64,000 bases of DNA, taken from NCBI RefSeq assembly GCF_900114605.1, contig NZ_FOTP01000003.1, forward strand, positions 310,001-374,000, read 5' to 3'. The translations under genes were made by a program, and so were the position numbers. Below are positions 1-8,512 of this stretch, piece by piece; positions within the stretch are counted from its first letter, which is position 1, and each line of letters opens with the position of its first letter. The notes beneath the pieces were generated by a model, which had not been told where the DNA came from, searched no databases, and saw only the letters and a program-made list of their open reading frames with translations. The stretch comes from Bradyrhizobium sp. NFR13 (lineage in GTDB: Bacteria > Pseudomonadota > Alphaproteobacteria > Rhizobiales > Xanthobacteraceae).

Positions 1-81
1 AGCGGGCATTCGCCAGCGGGGTTCCCCTGAGGTAGAGGAGGCGGACATTTCTTGCACTGGCCGCCCCCCTCCAAAGATAGC

Positions 82-1005
82 TTAAACCTCCAGCTTGTCC
101 CCACCCTTCAGATCAAGCATCTCGCGCGCTTCATCCGGGGTCGCAATCTTAAGACCCAAACCTTCGACGATCTTGCGCGCGAGGGTGACCTGCTCGGCAT
201 TCGAGGAAGCCATGCGACCTGGCGCCGCCCACAGCGAATCTTCCAGACCGACGCGGATATTGCCGCCCATGGCCGCGGCCATCGCCGCGATCGGCAGTTG
301 ATTGCGACCAGCGCCGAGCACCGACCAGACATACTTGTCGCCGAACAAACGATCCGCCGTGCGCTTCATGTGCAACACGTCTTCGGGATGTGCACCGGTG
401 CCGCCCTGCAGGCCAAACACCGTCTGGATGAACAGTGGCGGCTTCACCAGACCCTGGTCGAGGAAATAGGCCAGGTTATAGAGATGCGCGGTATCGTAAC
501 ATTCGAATTCGAAGCGCGTGCCCGTCTCCGCCAGCGTCTTCAGGACGTATTCAATGTCCTGGAACGTGTTGCGGAACACGATGTCCTTGTTCTGCAGGTG
601 CTTCAACTCCCAGTCATGCTCGAATTTCTTGAAACGGTTCAGCATGCCGAAGAAGCCGAAATTCATCGAGCCCATATTGAGCGACGCGACTTCCGGCTTG
701 TAGACCGCCGCAGGCCGCACGCGCTCGTCCACCGTCATGGTCGGCGCACCACCGGTGGTCAGGTTGATCACCGCATTGGAGCGCTGCTTGATGATCTTCA
801 GGAACGGCGCGAAGGCCTCTGGGCTTTGATCCGGCTGACCGGTTTTCGGGTTGCGCGCATGCAGATGCACGATCGCGGCGCCCGCTTCCGCCGCATCCAC
901 GGCAGCATCAGCGATTTCCTGCGGCGTTACCGGTAATGCCTTGGACATCGAGGGCGTATGGATCGCCCCCGTCACGGCACAGGTGATGATGACTTTGCGG
1001 CTCAT
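82..1005 (-). CDS. Beta-keto acid cleavage enzyme (BKACE, DUF849)
   Basis: The 307-aa protein has the length and pattern of the DUF849/BKACE family, Zn-dependent TIM-barrel enzymes that cleave a beta-keto acid with acetyl-CoA to acetoacetate and a new acyl-CoA. Near the N-terminus it shows the family's HLHAR metal-binding motif (around residues 47-51), followed by NLTTGG (around 81-86). The start ATSRKV-type ATG lies behind a gene-sized gap with a purine-rich GGAGACTG leader. It is the last gene of a leftward set with a 3-hydroxyacid dehydrogenase and a Liv-type ABC transporter, so the dehydrogenase probably makes the keto acid that this enzyme cleaves. Family assignment is firm; the substrate (aminohexanoate, dehydrocarnitine or another) cannot be read from the sequence. 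Confidence 0.9.
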   Translation of the reverse strand: MSRKVIITCAVTGAIHTPSMSKALPVTPQEIADAAVDAAEAGAAIVHLHARNPKTGQPDQSPEAFAPFLKIIKQRSNAVINLTTGGAPTMTVDERVRPAAVYKPEVASLNMGSMNFGFFGMLNRFKKFEHDWELKHLQNKDIVFRNTFQDIEYVLKTLAETGTRFEFECYDTAHLYNLAYFLDQGLVKPPLFIQTVFGLQGGTGAHPEDVLHMKRTADRLFGDKYVWSVLGAGRNQLPIAAMAAAMGGNIRVGLEDSLWAAPGRMASSNAEQVTLARKIVEGLGLKIATPDEAREMLDLKGGDKLEV

Positions 1006-1040
1006 GTCAGTCTCCGTCTTACTGTTGAGAGATCGTATGA

Positions 1041-1988
1041 TCAGGATTTGCCGCCCTGTGCGGCCTTGTGGGCCGCCAGTGCTGCAAGGCGTTCGTTGCG
1101 TTGCTGCGTCAGCGCCGCGATCCGGTCCGGCGACGGCTGATGCGGCCAGGCCGCTATCACCCGGTCGACATTCGGGCTTTGATAGACTTCGGGTCCTGCC
1201 GATGCGGCAGCCAGCTCTTTGTAGAAACCGGTATAGCGCGCGCAGTAATCGGGGATGCCACCGGGCGCATTGAGTTCGATGGTTTCCAGCGGGCCGAGAA
1301 ACGACCAGCGCAGACCAAGGCCGTCCTTTACGGTGTGGTCGAGATCTTCCGCAGAGACATAACCTTCGCCGACAAGACGAAACGCCTCTGCCAGCAACGC
1401 GCCCTGCAGACGGTTGAGAATGAAGCCGTTGATCTCGCGGTTAACTGTGACAGGCACCTGCCCGATCTCGCGATAGATCTCGCGCGCACGGTCGATGGTC
1501 TCATGCGAGGTCCAGGATGCGCCGCATAGTTCGACCAGCGGCACGAGATGTGGCGGATTGACGGGATGACCGACAAGACATCGCGCCCGCCCCGGAAGCA
1601 TTTCAGTAAAGCGGGACGCCACAATGGCCGAAGTCGATGACGCCAGCAACGCATCCGGAGGCGCAAGACGATCCAGCTCCGAAAAGATGGCGATCTTCTG
1701 ATCGACATTTTCAGGGCCATTCTCCTGTACGAAGGTCACGTCCTTGACGGCCTCTGCCAAACTTGCCGCGATCGATATTCTTGCAGCCGCGCCGTCTGGA
1801 TCACTGGCAAGCCCATGACGGGCCAGCGCATGCAGTTCATCGCGAATAAGCTGAGGCGCAGCTTCCAGCGTCGGGCGATGCGGATCGGTCAATCGCACGG
1901 TCCAACCTGCGCGGGCGAAGATCGTTGCCCAGGCCCGCCCAATCAAACCAACTCCTACGATCGCGACGTGCCGATTGTTCGTTGTCAT
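1041..1988 (-). CDS. 3-hydroxyacyl-CoA dehydrogenase-family protein, lambda-crystallin / gulonate dehydrogenase-like
   Basis: A soluble NAD-dependent 3-hydroxyacid dehydrogenase of about 315 aa. The N-terminal Rossmann motif GVGLIGRAW, the middle SSTSAI segment, HPVNPPHLVPLVE and the C-terminal NGFILNRLQ and GLGLRWSFLGPLETI blocks match the lambda-crystallin (CRYL1, L-gulonate 3-dehydrogenase) type of the 3HCDH family more closely than CoA-thioester enzymes. I chose the ATG at 1988, six codons inside the longest frame, because it avoids overlap with the upstream transporter gene and directly precedes the Rossmann strand. Next to a beta-keto acid cleavage enzyme it probably oxidises a 3-hydroxy acid to the 3-keto acid. 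Carnitine dehydrogenase is a related alternative. The substrate is unknown. Confidence 0.85.
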   Translation of the reverse strand: MTTNNRHVAIVGVGLIGRAWATIFARAGWTVRLTDPHRPTLEAAPQLIRDELHALARHGLASDPDGAAARISIAASLAEAVKDVTFVQENGPENVDQKIAIFSELDRLAPPDALLASSTSAIVASRFTEMLPGRARCLVGHPVNPPHLVPLVELCGASWTSHETIDRAREIYREIGQVPVTVNREINGFILNRLQGALLAEAFRLVGEGYVSAEDLDHTVKDGLGLRWSFLGPLETIELNAPGGIPDYCARYTGFYKELAAASAGPEVYQSPNVDRVIAAWPHQPSPDRIAALTQQRNERLAALAAHKAAQGGKS

Positions 1989-1996
1989 TTCTATTC

Positions 1997-4522
1997 TCAC
2001 AGCCACAGCACCTTGCGGCGCAGATCGAGATCGTCACGCAGGGCCTTGGATGCCCCCTGATGAATGACTTTGCCCCGCTCCAACGCCACCGTCGAATCGG
2101 ACAGAGCCAATGCCAGATCGAGATTATGATCGACAATGATGATGGCAATTTCCTTGCGGAGCCGGTCGAAGGTTTCGAACAACTGTTCCACCACCGCGGG
2201 CGCCAATCCTTCAAAAGGTTCGTCAAGCAACAGTACACGCACGTCGCCGGACAGCGCACGCGCAACGGCCACCATCTGTTGTTCGCCACCCGAAAGATAA
2301 TCGGCGGGACTATCGAGACGTTCGCGAATACGCGGGAAATATTCGTAGATGCGTTCTCGCGTCCAGTGCACGCCGTGGCCGGTCTGCCGCTTGAGGCCAC
2401 CGAGTTCGAGATTCTGCTCGACGCTCATACCGGCAAAGAGTGCTCGTCCCTGCGGCACGTAACCGATGCCGAGCCGCGCAGCCTCCGCCGATGACAGGCC
2501 GACCAACTCGCTGCCTGCAAGCTGAATGGACCCGTTCGAAGCCGGCGCGATGCCGATCAGCGTCTTGAGCAAAGTCGATTTCCCCGCACCGTTGCGTCCA
2601 AGCAGCGCGATGATTTCGTTCTCGTGCAGGGTGAAATTGACGTCGTTGAGAATATGGCTCTTGCCATAGAACGTATCGACATTCTTCACCGTCAGGAGTG
2701 GCTTCGCGCCTGCCGAGGTTTCACGCGGCTTGGCGGCCACGGCCGTCGCGCCGGAACCGATATACACTTCCTGTACCCGCGGACTGGAACGTGCGTCTTC
2801 GACCGAGCCATCCAGCAACACCCGCCCTTCATTCATGACGGTGACATGGTCTGCCAGCTGGAACACGCGGTCGATGTCATGCTCGACAAGCAGAACCGGG
2901 AGATCAGTCGAGATGCGCTTGATGATCGCACCGATCCGTTCACGTTCGGCGGCCGCAAGTCCAGCCAACGGCTCGTCAAGCAGCAGAATGCGCGGCGCTG
3001 TCGCAAGAGCCACGCCCATATCGAGCAGCCGCTGGCCACCGTAAGACAGCATCCCGGCTTCCGCCTTCTCAATTCCTGCCAGACCGAGATAACGGATCAC
3101 CGCGTCGGCCTCCTGGTTGATCAGATCGATGGACAGCGCATTGGTCACAGGGTCGAAACGCCGGGGATGCCGCGCCTGCACTGCGAGGCGAATATTCTCG
3201 CCGACGCTTAAGGCGGGAAACAGGTTGGTGATCTGGAACGAGCGCCCAATTCCGGCAGTGGCTATCGATTCCGGCGTGTGGCCCGCGATCGGCTCGCCCA
3301 TCAGTGAGACGCTGCCCTGATCCGGTTTGTACATGCCCGACAGGAGATTGAACGCCGTCGTCTTGCCGGCCCCGTTCGGACCGATCAGCGCATGCAGCGT
3401 GCGATCGGCGATCGCGATGTCGACGCCCTGCACGGCCTTGATGCCACCGAAGCTTTTCACGATATGGCTGGCAGCGAGCACCGCTCCGTCGACCGACGAC
3501 TTCGGTCGCAAAAACTCCGGCAGTGGCAGCACTTCGATACGCCGGGCCGACATCGCTGCATCTTCCTCCACCTTCTTGCGAAATGGCGCGATCAGGCGCT
3601 CGCCCATGCCGATCAGGCCCGTGGGCGAGAAGACGATGAAGCCAACAAAGACGAGGCCGAACCAGAACAGCCAGTTCTCGGAATAGATGCCAAGAAACTC
3701 GCGAAACAGAATGAAGAACAGCGCGCCCAGCGCCGGCCCCAGGAAGCTGCGCATACCGCCGATCACGACCATCGCCAGCAATTCGCCGGAGAATGCCACC
3801 GAGATCGGATCCGCCGAAGTCATGCGGTTCTTGTACAGCAGCAACACGCCAGCGAGCCCGGTGATAGTAGCGGATAGCACGAAGGCAATGAGCTTGTAAC
3901 GATTGGTGGGATAGCCGAGGAAGCGTGCCCGCTGTTCGTTCTCGCGGATCGCGACTAGGACCGAACCGACGGTGGAGTTGTGAAAGCGCCAGAGCAGGAT
4001 CAGCACCAGAAATGCGATGATCGCCACGAACCAGTAATAGGTCGCCGCCGCATCGAGATCGAAGCCGAGCAATGGTGGTCTCGTAATTCCGCCGAGGCCG
4101 TTCTCGCCACCGGTCACATCAGTCCAGCGAAACGACACGCTGTAGAGCATGGCAGCCAGTGCCAGCGTGAGAAGCGAGAAATACACACCGCGGCGGCGCA
4201 GGATCAGAAAGCCGAAGGCCGCCGCCGCGACGGCAACGATGATCAGCGCCAGCAGCGTCGGCCCGACGAAAGAATTGGGCATCCAGTTGCGCTGGATCAG
4301 CGCTGCCGCATAGGCCGCAAGGCCAAACCAGGCGCCATGCCCAAACGAGACCAGACCAGTATGTCCGACCAGAATGTTCAGCGCCATACAGGCCAGAGCG
4401 AAGGCCACGATCTCCGTCGCCGACGTCATCGTGAGCCCAAGCGCCAGCAGGATCGGCGGCAGGATGAGCAGGCCAATGCCTGCGATCAACAACGGAACGG
4501 GAAGACGATTCAACATTGGCAT
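1997..4522 (-). CDS. Branched-chain amino acid-type ABC transporter, LivM-LivG-LivF fusion
   Basis: One 841-aa polypeptide carries a whole half-transporter plus two ATPases. Residues 1 to about 315 are a LivM-type permease with about nine hydrophobic segments and the family stretch GHTGLVSFGHGAWFGLAAY. Residues about 345-590 are a LivG-type ATPase with Walker A GPNGAGKTT (381-389) and Walker B ILLLDEP (512-518). Residues about 608-841 are a LivF-type ATPase with GRNGAGKST (642-650), LSGGEQQ and LLLDEPFEG. The first ATPase has LSYGGQR where LSYGEQR-like signatures are usual. Alanine- and serine-rich linkers near 318-345 and 590-607 join the parts. It works with LivH, encoded 4 bp upstream, and the binding protein at 5.5-6.8 kb. 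LivM-LivG fusions are known; a triple fusion is less usual. Confidence 0.93.
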   Translation of the reverse strand: MPMLNRLPVPLLIAGIGLLILPPILLALGLTMTSATEIVAFALACMALNILVGHTGLVSFGHGAWFGLAAYAAALIQRNWMPNSFVGPTLLALIIVAVAAAAFGFLILRRRGVYFSLLTLALAAMLYSVSFRWTDVTGGENGLGGITRPPLLGFDLDAAATYYWFVAIIAFLVLILLWRFHNSTVGSVLVAIRENEQRARFLGYPTNRYKLIAFVLSATITGLAGVLLLYKNRMTSADPISVAFSGELLAMVVIGGMRSFLGPALGALFFILFREFLGIYSENWLFWFGLVFVGFIVFSPTGLIGMGERLIAPFRKKVEEDAAMSARRIEVLPLPEFLRPKSSVDGAVLAASHIVKSFGGIKAVQGVDIAIADRTLHALIGPNGAGKTTAFNLLSGMYKPDQGSVSLMGEPIAGHTPESIATAGIGRSFQITNLFPALSVGENIRLAVQARHPRRFDPVTNALSIDLINQEADAVIRYLGLAGIEKAEAGMLSYGGQRLLDMGVALATAPRILLLDEPLAGLAAAERERIGAIIKRISTDLPVLLVEHDIDRVFQLADHVTVMNEGRVLLDGSVEDARSSPRVQEVYIGSGATAVAAKPRETSAGAKPLLTVKNVDTFYGKSHILNDVNFTLHENEIIALLGRNGAGKSTLLKTLIGIAPASNGSIQLAGSELVGLSSAEAARLGIGYVPQGRALFAGMSVEQNLELGGLKRQTGHGVHWTRERIYEYFPRIRERLDSPADYLSGGEQQMVAVARALSGDVRVLLLDEPFEGLAPAVVEQLFETFDRLRKEIAIIIVDHNLDLALALSDSTVALERGKVIHQGASKALRDDLDLRRKVLWL

Positions 4523-4526
4523 CGCC

Positions 4527-5405
4527 TCACTCGAACCGCATGATGCGTTCGCCGAACAGGCCGCGCGGCCGGAACAGCAGCACCAGAAGCATCAGAAGAT
4601 AGATCGCCGCCGTCGAGGCCGCGGAATAGCCGATGCCGACCATCACACCCTTAACCAGTCCGACCAGGAGCGCCGCGAGCACGACGCCCCAGAACGAGCC
4701 AAGACCGCCAATCACCACCACCACGAAAGCTGGCGTGATGATCTCCTGCCCCATTGCCGGATGGATCGAATAGATCGGTGCGAGCAATACGCCTGCGAGT
4801 CCCGCCAGACCAATACCCAGGGCTGCAACGACCGACATATAAGGCTGCAGCGAGATGCCGAGTGCGCTGACCATGTCGGGATTCTGGACGCCGGCCCGCA
4901 CGACGCGGCCGAACGAGGTCTTCTGCAGCAAGACCCAGAGCCCGAGCACGCAAGCCACGGCGATGCCGAGCAGCACGACGCGATAAAACGAATAGATGAA
5001 GCTTCCGATTGCCACCTGACCGCGCAGTCCCGGCGGGATTGAATAGGACAAAGGCGGCGCGCCAAAGATCATGCGCAGCGCCTGCTCGGCGACCATCGCG
5101 AGTCCGAAAGTCAGCAGCAGCGAGAGAATGGGATCCGACCGATAGAAGCGCCGAAACAGCGTCCGCTCGATGACAACGCCGAACAGCGCGACGACAACGG
5201 GCGCCACGACGAATGCGCCGCCGAAGCCGAGATGGGGCGAAATGACAAGGGTAAGATAGGCGCCGATCGCATAGAACGCACCATGCGCGAGATTCACGAT
5301 GCCGCCGAGCGAAAAGATCAGCGACAGGCCGAGCGCAATCAGAAGATAGTAAACACCATCAAGCAGTCCGTTGAGGATCTGCTGGGTGAGCAACATGGCG
5401 GACAT
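4527..5405 (-). CDS. Branched-chain amino acid-type ABC transporter permease (LivH-like)
   Basis: A 292-aa inner-membrane permease of the LivH family. It opens with LTQQILNGLLDGVYYLLIALGLSLIFSLGGIVNLAHGAFY-like sequence, the family hallmark, and has about eight hydrophobic segments and a VIGGLGSFWGVVLAAL loop near the C-terminus. It should pair with the LivM half of the fused transporter encoded 4 bp downstream. Together with the binding protein upstream they form a complete importer, probably feeding the dehydrogenase/BKACE pathway of the same operon. The transported substrate is unknown; Liv-type systems in this group often carry aromatic or other organic acids rather than leucine. Confidence 0.92.
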   Translation of the reverse strand: MSAMLLTQQILNGLLDGVYYLLIALGLSLIFSLGGIVNLAHGAFYAIGAYLTLVISPHLGFGGAFVVAPVVVALFGVVIERTLFRRFYRSDPILSLLLTFGLAMVAEQALRMIFGAPPLSYSIPPGLRGQVAIGSFIYSFYRVVLLGIAVACVLGLWVLLQKTSFGRVVRAGVQNPDMVSALGISLQPYMSVVAALGIGLAGLAGVLLAPIYSIHPAMGQEIITPAFVVVVIGGLGSFWGVVLAALLVGLVKGVMVGIGYSAASTAAIYLLMLLVLLFRPRGLFGERIMRFE

Positions 5406-5526
5406 GATATGGGCTCCGCAGTCGCGCGCCGACGCGCATCTGACAGGGGTCGGGAGGACGAAACCAAAGCAGCTTCACGAGCAGAATGTCGGCGTCTCGC
5501 CCGAAGGCGAAACGCCGAGATTGTTG

Positions 5527-6783
5527 CTAGCTCGGGAATTTGCAGACGTTCTCTTCCGCGGTGGACGCAATCACTTCGAGCGGTTCATCCGGCCCCGGGA
5601 CCGCCGGGCTCGATGAGAAGATGTCCCACTGGTTCTTAATCTTGTCCGCAGGCAACGCCGTCACCGCATACATTTCGTGCATCAGCTGATGATCCGATGC
5701 GCGGAAGTAGCCGGGACGCGTCTTCAGCAAATCGAATTTCGCGCCCTTCTCGAAATGCTCGATGATCTTCGGCGACTCAGCCGATTTCAGCTCGTTGATG
5801 CTCTGCGCCACAATCTTGGTGGCGATGTAGTCGCCCCAGGCCTGGTTCTCCGGCGGCTTGTTGTACTTCTTGGTGAAGGCCGCGACGAAGGCCTTGCTGC
5901 CGGGCGTGTCCAGCAGATGATGCCAGACCACAGGCCAGGTGCCGACGAAGTTGCCCTTGCCTGCAGCCCAGGCCAGAGCCGTATCGAAGCCGAAACCACC
6001 GACCGGGAAAGTCAGACCGAATTCGGCATATTGCTTGAGGAAGTTGGTGATCTGGTTGCCGGCGAGATTGATCACCACGAGATCAGGTTTGGCCTCGCGG
6101 ATCTTGAGGAGATAGGCAGAAAAGTCCGTGGCGTCGGTGGGCACGAGGTCGTCGCCGGCGAAATTGCCGCCATTGGCCTGCATGAAGCGCTTCGACACGT
6201 TAAGCAAGTCATGCCCGAAAGCGTAGTCCGCCGTGAGCGAGTACCACTTCTTGCCCTTCACCAGACCGTCGCGCAGGAACGAGCGGCCGACCGTCTTCAC
6301 ATACATCGAGTTCTGCGACTCGACGTGGAACATGTAGCGCTGGCAGTCCTTGCCGCGCAGCGCATCGGAATTTCCGCCGGTGTTAATGAACAGCGTCTTG
6401 TTGCGCGTGGCGACCTGCGCGATGGTCAGACACGATGCCGAAGAAATTTCGCCGATGATACAGGCGACCTTGTCGCGCTCGATCATGCGCTCCGCCTTCG
6501 TCGAGGCCGTCTGCGGATTGATCGAGTCCTCCTTGAGCAGTTCAACCTTGCGCCCCATCATGCCGCCGGCGGCATTGATCTCTTCAACAGCGAGATCGAT
6601 GGCCATCACACCATATTCGCCAAGCGGGCCGAGAAAGCCGGTACGCGGCGTGAGATGGCCGATGCGGATGACGTCGGAGGTCTGCGCACTGAGGATCGAG
6701 GGTGCTGACAGGCCGGACGCAAGCGCGAGACCACCCGCGGTCTTCAGCAGACTGCGGCGCGTAAATTGATTGGTGTTCGACAT
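5527..6783 (-). CDS. ABC transporter substrate-binding protein, Liv type, Tat signal
   Basis: A periplasmic binding protein of about 418 aa (Peripla_BP_6 type). The ATG at 6783 is chosen because it follows a GGGAG ribosome site and starts directly before a twin-arginine signal, TRRSLLKTAGG, with a hydrophobic stretch and a likely cut near ILSAQ. The mature part begins with IRIGHLTPRTGFLGPLGEYG, a standard opening for Liv-type receptors. A Tat signal implies folding before export. It is the first gene of the leftward importer/BKACE operon and should deliver the substrate to the LivH and LivMGF proteins. A stretch of 120 bp separates it from the divergent GntR regulator. Confidence 0.92.
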   Translation of the reverse strand: MSNTNQFTRRSLLKTAGGLALASGLSAPSILSAQTSDVIRIGHLTPRTGFLGPLGEYGVMAIDLAVEEINAAGGMMGRKVELLKEDSINPQTASTKAERMIERDKVACIIGEISSASCLTIAQVATRNKTLFINTGGNSDALRGKDCQRYMFHVESQNSMYVKTVGRSFLRDGLVKGKKWYSLTADYAFGHDLLNVSKRFMQANGGNFAGDDLVPTDATDFSAYLLKIREAKPDLVVINLAGNQITNFLKQYAEFGLTFPVGGFGFDTALAWAAGKGNFVGTWPVVWHHLLDTPGSKAFVAAFTKKYNKPPENQAWGDYIATKIVAQSINELKSAESPKIIEHFEKGAKFDLLKTRPGYFRASDHQLMHEMYAVTALPADKIKNQWDIFSSSPAVPGPDEPLEVIASTAEENVCKFPS

Positions 6784-6881
6784 CAGATTCGTCTCCCTGA
6801 TACGGCCGCGCGACGCGGCTGTTTCCCCTCCGGCAGGCGCTGCGCTCTTCTGTTGAGAGGGCTTTGTTCGCTTGCCGTGAT

Positions 6882-6893
6882 CTGTGATCACAG
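6882..6893. promoter_or_regulatory. Perfect 12-bp palindrome, candidate GntR operator
   Basis: CTGTGATCACAG reads the same on both strands. It lies about 100 bp upstream of the leftward binding-protein ATG and about 70 bp upstream of the preferred regulator start, the expected place for a site controlling both divergent units. Dimeric GntR/FCD proteins bind short palindromes, so the neighbouring regulator is the natural candidate. Binding is inferred, not shown. Confidence 0.5.
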
Positions 6894-6964
6894 TTAGAGT
6901 TGCAAAAGACGGGGGCTTTGTCGAGTCCCTCCCTGCAATTTCGCAACGACACCCGGAGACCGCG

Positions 6965-7663
6965 TTGAACCTGCCGACTGCGCTGACCCTCGTGGAGCCG
7001 CTCGACCGCCAGACGCTGGGCGAGCGCGCTTACGCGCAACTGGCGGATTTGCTCATCTCGGGCAGGCTCGCGCCTGGCGAAAAACTGTCATTGCGTATGG
7101 CCGCCGAAGTGCTCGGCGTGTCGATCATGCCGGTGCGCGAGGCGGTATCACGACTCGTCGCCGACAAGGCATTGGAAGTCGCGGCCAACCGTGCCGTGCG
7201 CGTGCCCGTGATGTCGGCCACGCAGTTTCGCGATCTGACGAAGGTACGTATCGCTATTGAGGGTCATGCTGCAGCAGAGGCAGCGCGACTACGTGGCGAC
7301 AGCAATCTCGCATCGATCGCGACCGCCGAAGCCGCGATGCGCGCGGAAAGTGAATTGAAGGCACCCGATCTGCCGCGCGCGGTCGAGCTCAACAAGACGT
7401 TTCACTTTGCCGTCTACGAGGCCGCGCAATCGCCGATCCTGGTCGAGATCATCCGTGCGCTCTGGCTCAAGGCAGGCCCCGTCATCAATCTCGATCTGCG
7501 CGGCAATCCAGATCGCCTCGCCAAGGGCGAAGCCATCCGGTTTCATGCGGACGTTCGCAAGGCGATCGAGATCGGTGATGCCGAAGCTGCCAAAGTCGGG
7601 ATCGCCGCCGATATCACCAGCGCTGCCAATTTCATCCTGTCGCGCGGCGGCCTCTCCGCCTAG
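6965..7663 (+). CDS. GntR family regulator, FCD subfamily
   Basis: A cytoplasmic DNA-binding protein of about 232 aa. The N-terminal winged helix (GERAYAQLADLLISGRLAPGEKLSLRMAAEVLGVSIMPVREA, first 70 residues) is followed by an all-helical FCD ligand domain with histidines in NKTFHFAVYEAA and RFHADVRKA that usually bind a metal or ligand. I prefer the TTG start at 6965, behind a CGGAGA site, since the longer GTG start at 6884 sits inside the 12-bp palindrome and adds a non-conserved leader. It diverges from the importer/BKACE operon and precedes an SDR, so it probably represses one or both units until a carboxylate inducer appears. Confidence 0.88.
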   Translation: MNLPTALTLVEPLDRQTLGERAYAQLADLLISGRLAPGEKLSLRMAAEVLGVSIMPVREAVSRLVADKALEVAANRAVRVPVMSATQFRDLTKVRIAIEGHAAAEAARLRGDSNLASIATAEAAMRAESELKAPDLPRAVELNKTFHFAVYEAAQSPILVEIIRALWLKAGPVINLDLRGNPDRLAKGEAIRFHADVRKAIEIGDAEAAKVGIAADITSAANFILSRGGLSA

Positions 7664-7688
7664 TTCTCACAAAGTCCCCGGAGCCACC

Positions 7689-8465
7689 ATGGATCTCAAC
7701 ATCAAGGGTTTGCGCGTCATCGTTACCGCGGGCGCCAATGGAATCGGCCTGGCCATCGCCCGCGCCTTTGCCGGCGAAGGCGCGCGCGTTCATGTCTGCG
7801 ATGTGGACCAGACTGCTCTCTCCGCACTCACAGCGAGTGATCCCGCAATCACGCAGACACATTGCGACGTTGCTGATCGTGCGTCAGTTCAAAGACTGTT
7901 CGATGAGGCAACAGCCAAACTCGGTGGCCTCGATGTCCTCGTCAACAATGCCGGCATTGCAGGCCCGACCGCCAAAGTCGAGGAGATGCATCCCGACGAC
8001 TGGGATCGTTGCCTGAACATCTGCCTGACCGGCCAGTTCAACTGCACGCGCCTCGCCGTGCCGCTGCTGCGCCAGAGCGGCAATGGCTCCATCGTCAACC
8101 TGTCGTCGGCGGCTGGCCGCGTTGGCTTCGCGATGCGCTCGCCCTATGCCGCGGCGAAATGGGGCGTCATCGGCTTCACGAAATCGCTCTCCATCGAGCT
8201 CGGCCCGGACAACATCCGCGTCAACGCGATCCTGCCCGGCCTCGTCGCCGGCGATCGCCAGCGCCGCGTGCTGGAAGCCAAGGCGCAGCAGCGCGGCATT
8301 TCCTTTGCTGAGATGGAGAAAACTGCGTTCTCCTATACGTCAATCAAGGACTACGTCACACCGGAGCAGATCGCCGACCAGATCCTGTTCCTGGCCAGCC
8401 CACGCGGACGCACGATCTCCGGCCAGGCGATCTCGATCTGCGGCGATACCCAGATGCTCGGCTAG
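7689..8465 (+). CDS. SDR family NAD(P)-dependent oxidoreductase
   Basis: A 258-aa classical short-chain dehydrogenase. It has the cofactor motif TAGANGIG near the N-terminus, NNAGIAG, the active-site serine in VNLSSAAGR and the YAAAKWG catalytic Tyr/Lys, and ends with the usual ISGQAISICGD segment. The ATG at 7689 lies 25 bp after the gntR stop, so the two genes are probably co-transcribed. It most likely oxidises a hydroxyl group of the compound handled by the divergent operon, or of an intermediate. Substrate unknown. Confidence 0.9.
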   Translation: MDLNIKGLRVIVTAGANGIGLAIARAFAGEGARVHVCDVDQTALSALTASDPAITQTHCDVADRASVQRLFDEATAKLGGLDVLVNNAGIAGPTAKVEEMHPDDWDRCLNICLTGQFNCTRLAVPLLRQSGNGSIVNLSSAAGRVGFAMRSPYAAAKWGVIGFTKSLSIELGPDNIRVNAILPGLVAGDRQRRVLEAKAQQRGISFAEMEKTAFSYTSIKDYVTPEQIADQILFLASPRGRTISGQAISICGDTQMLG

Positions 8466-8466
8466 C

Positions 8467-8506
8467 GGTCGATGCTCGAGCCTCGACCAAGCCAATTGGC
8501 TGTTTT
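8467..8506. terminator. Weak hairpins between convergent genes
   Basis: The 47-bp gap between two converging genes holds GGTCGA...TCGACC (8467-8488) and AGCC-AATT-GGCT (8490-8501) followed on the + strand by GTTTT. This could act as a short rho-independent terminator for the rightward gntR-SDR unit, though the stems are short and the T-run is weak. Confidence 0.35.
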
Positions 8507-8512
8507 GCACCA

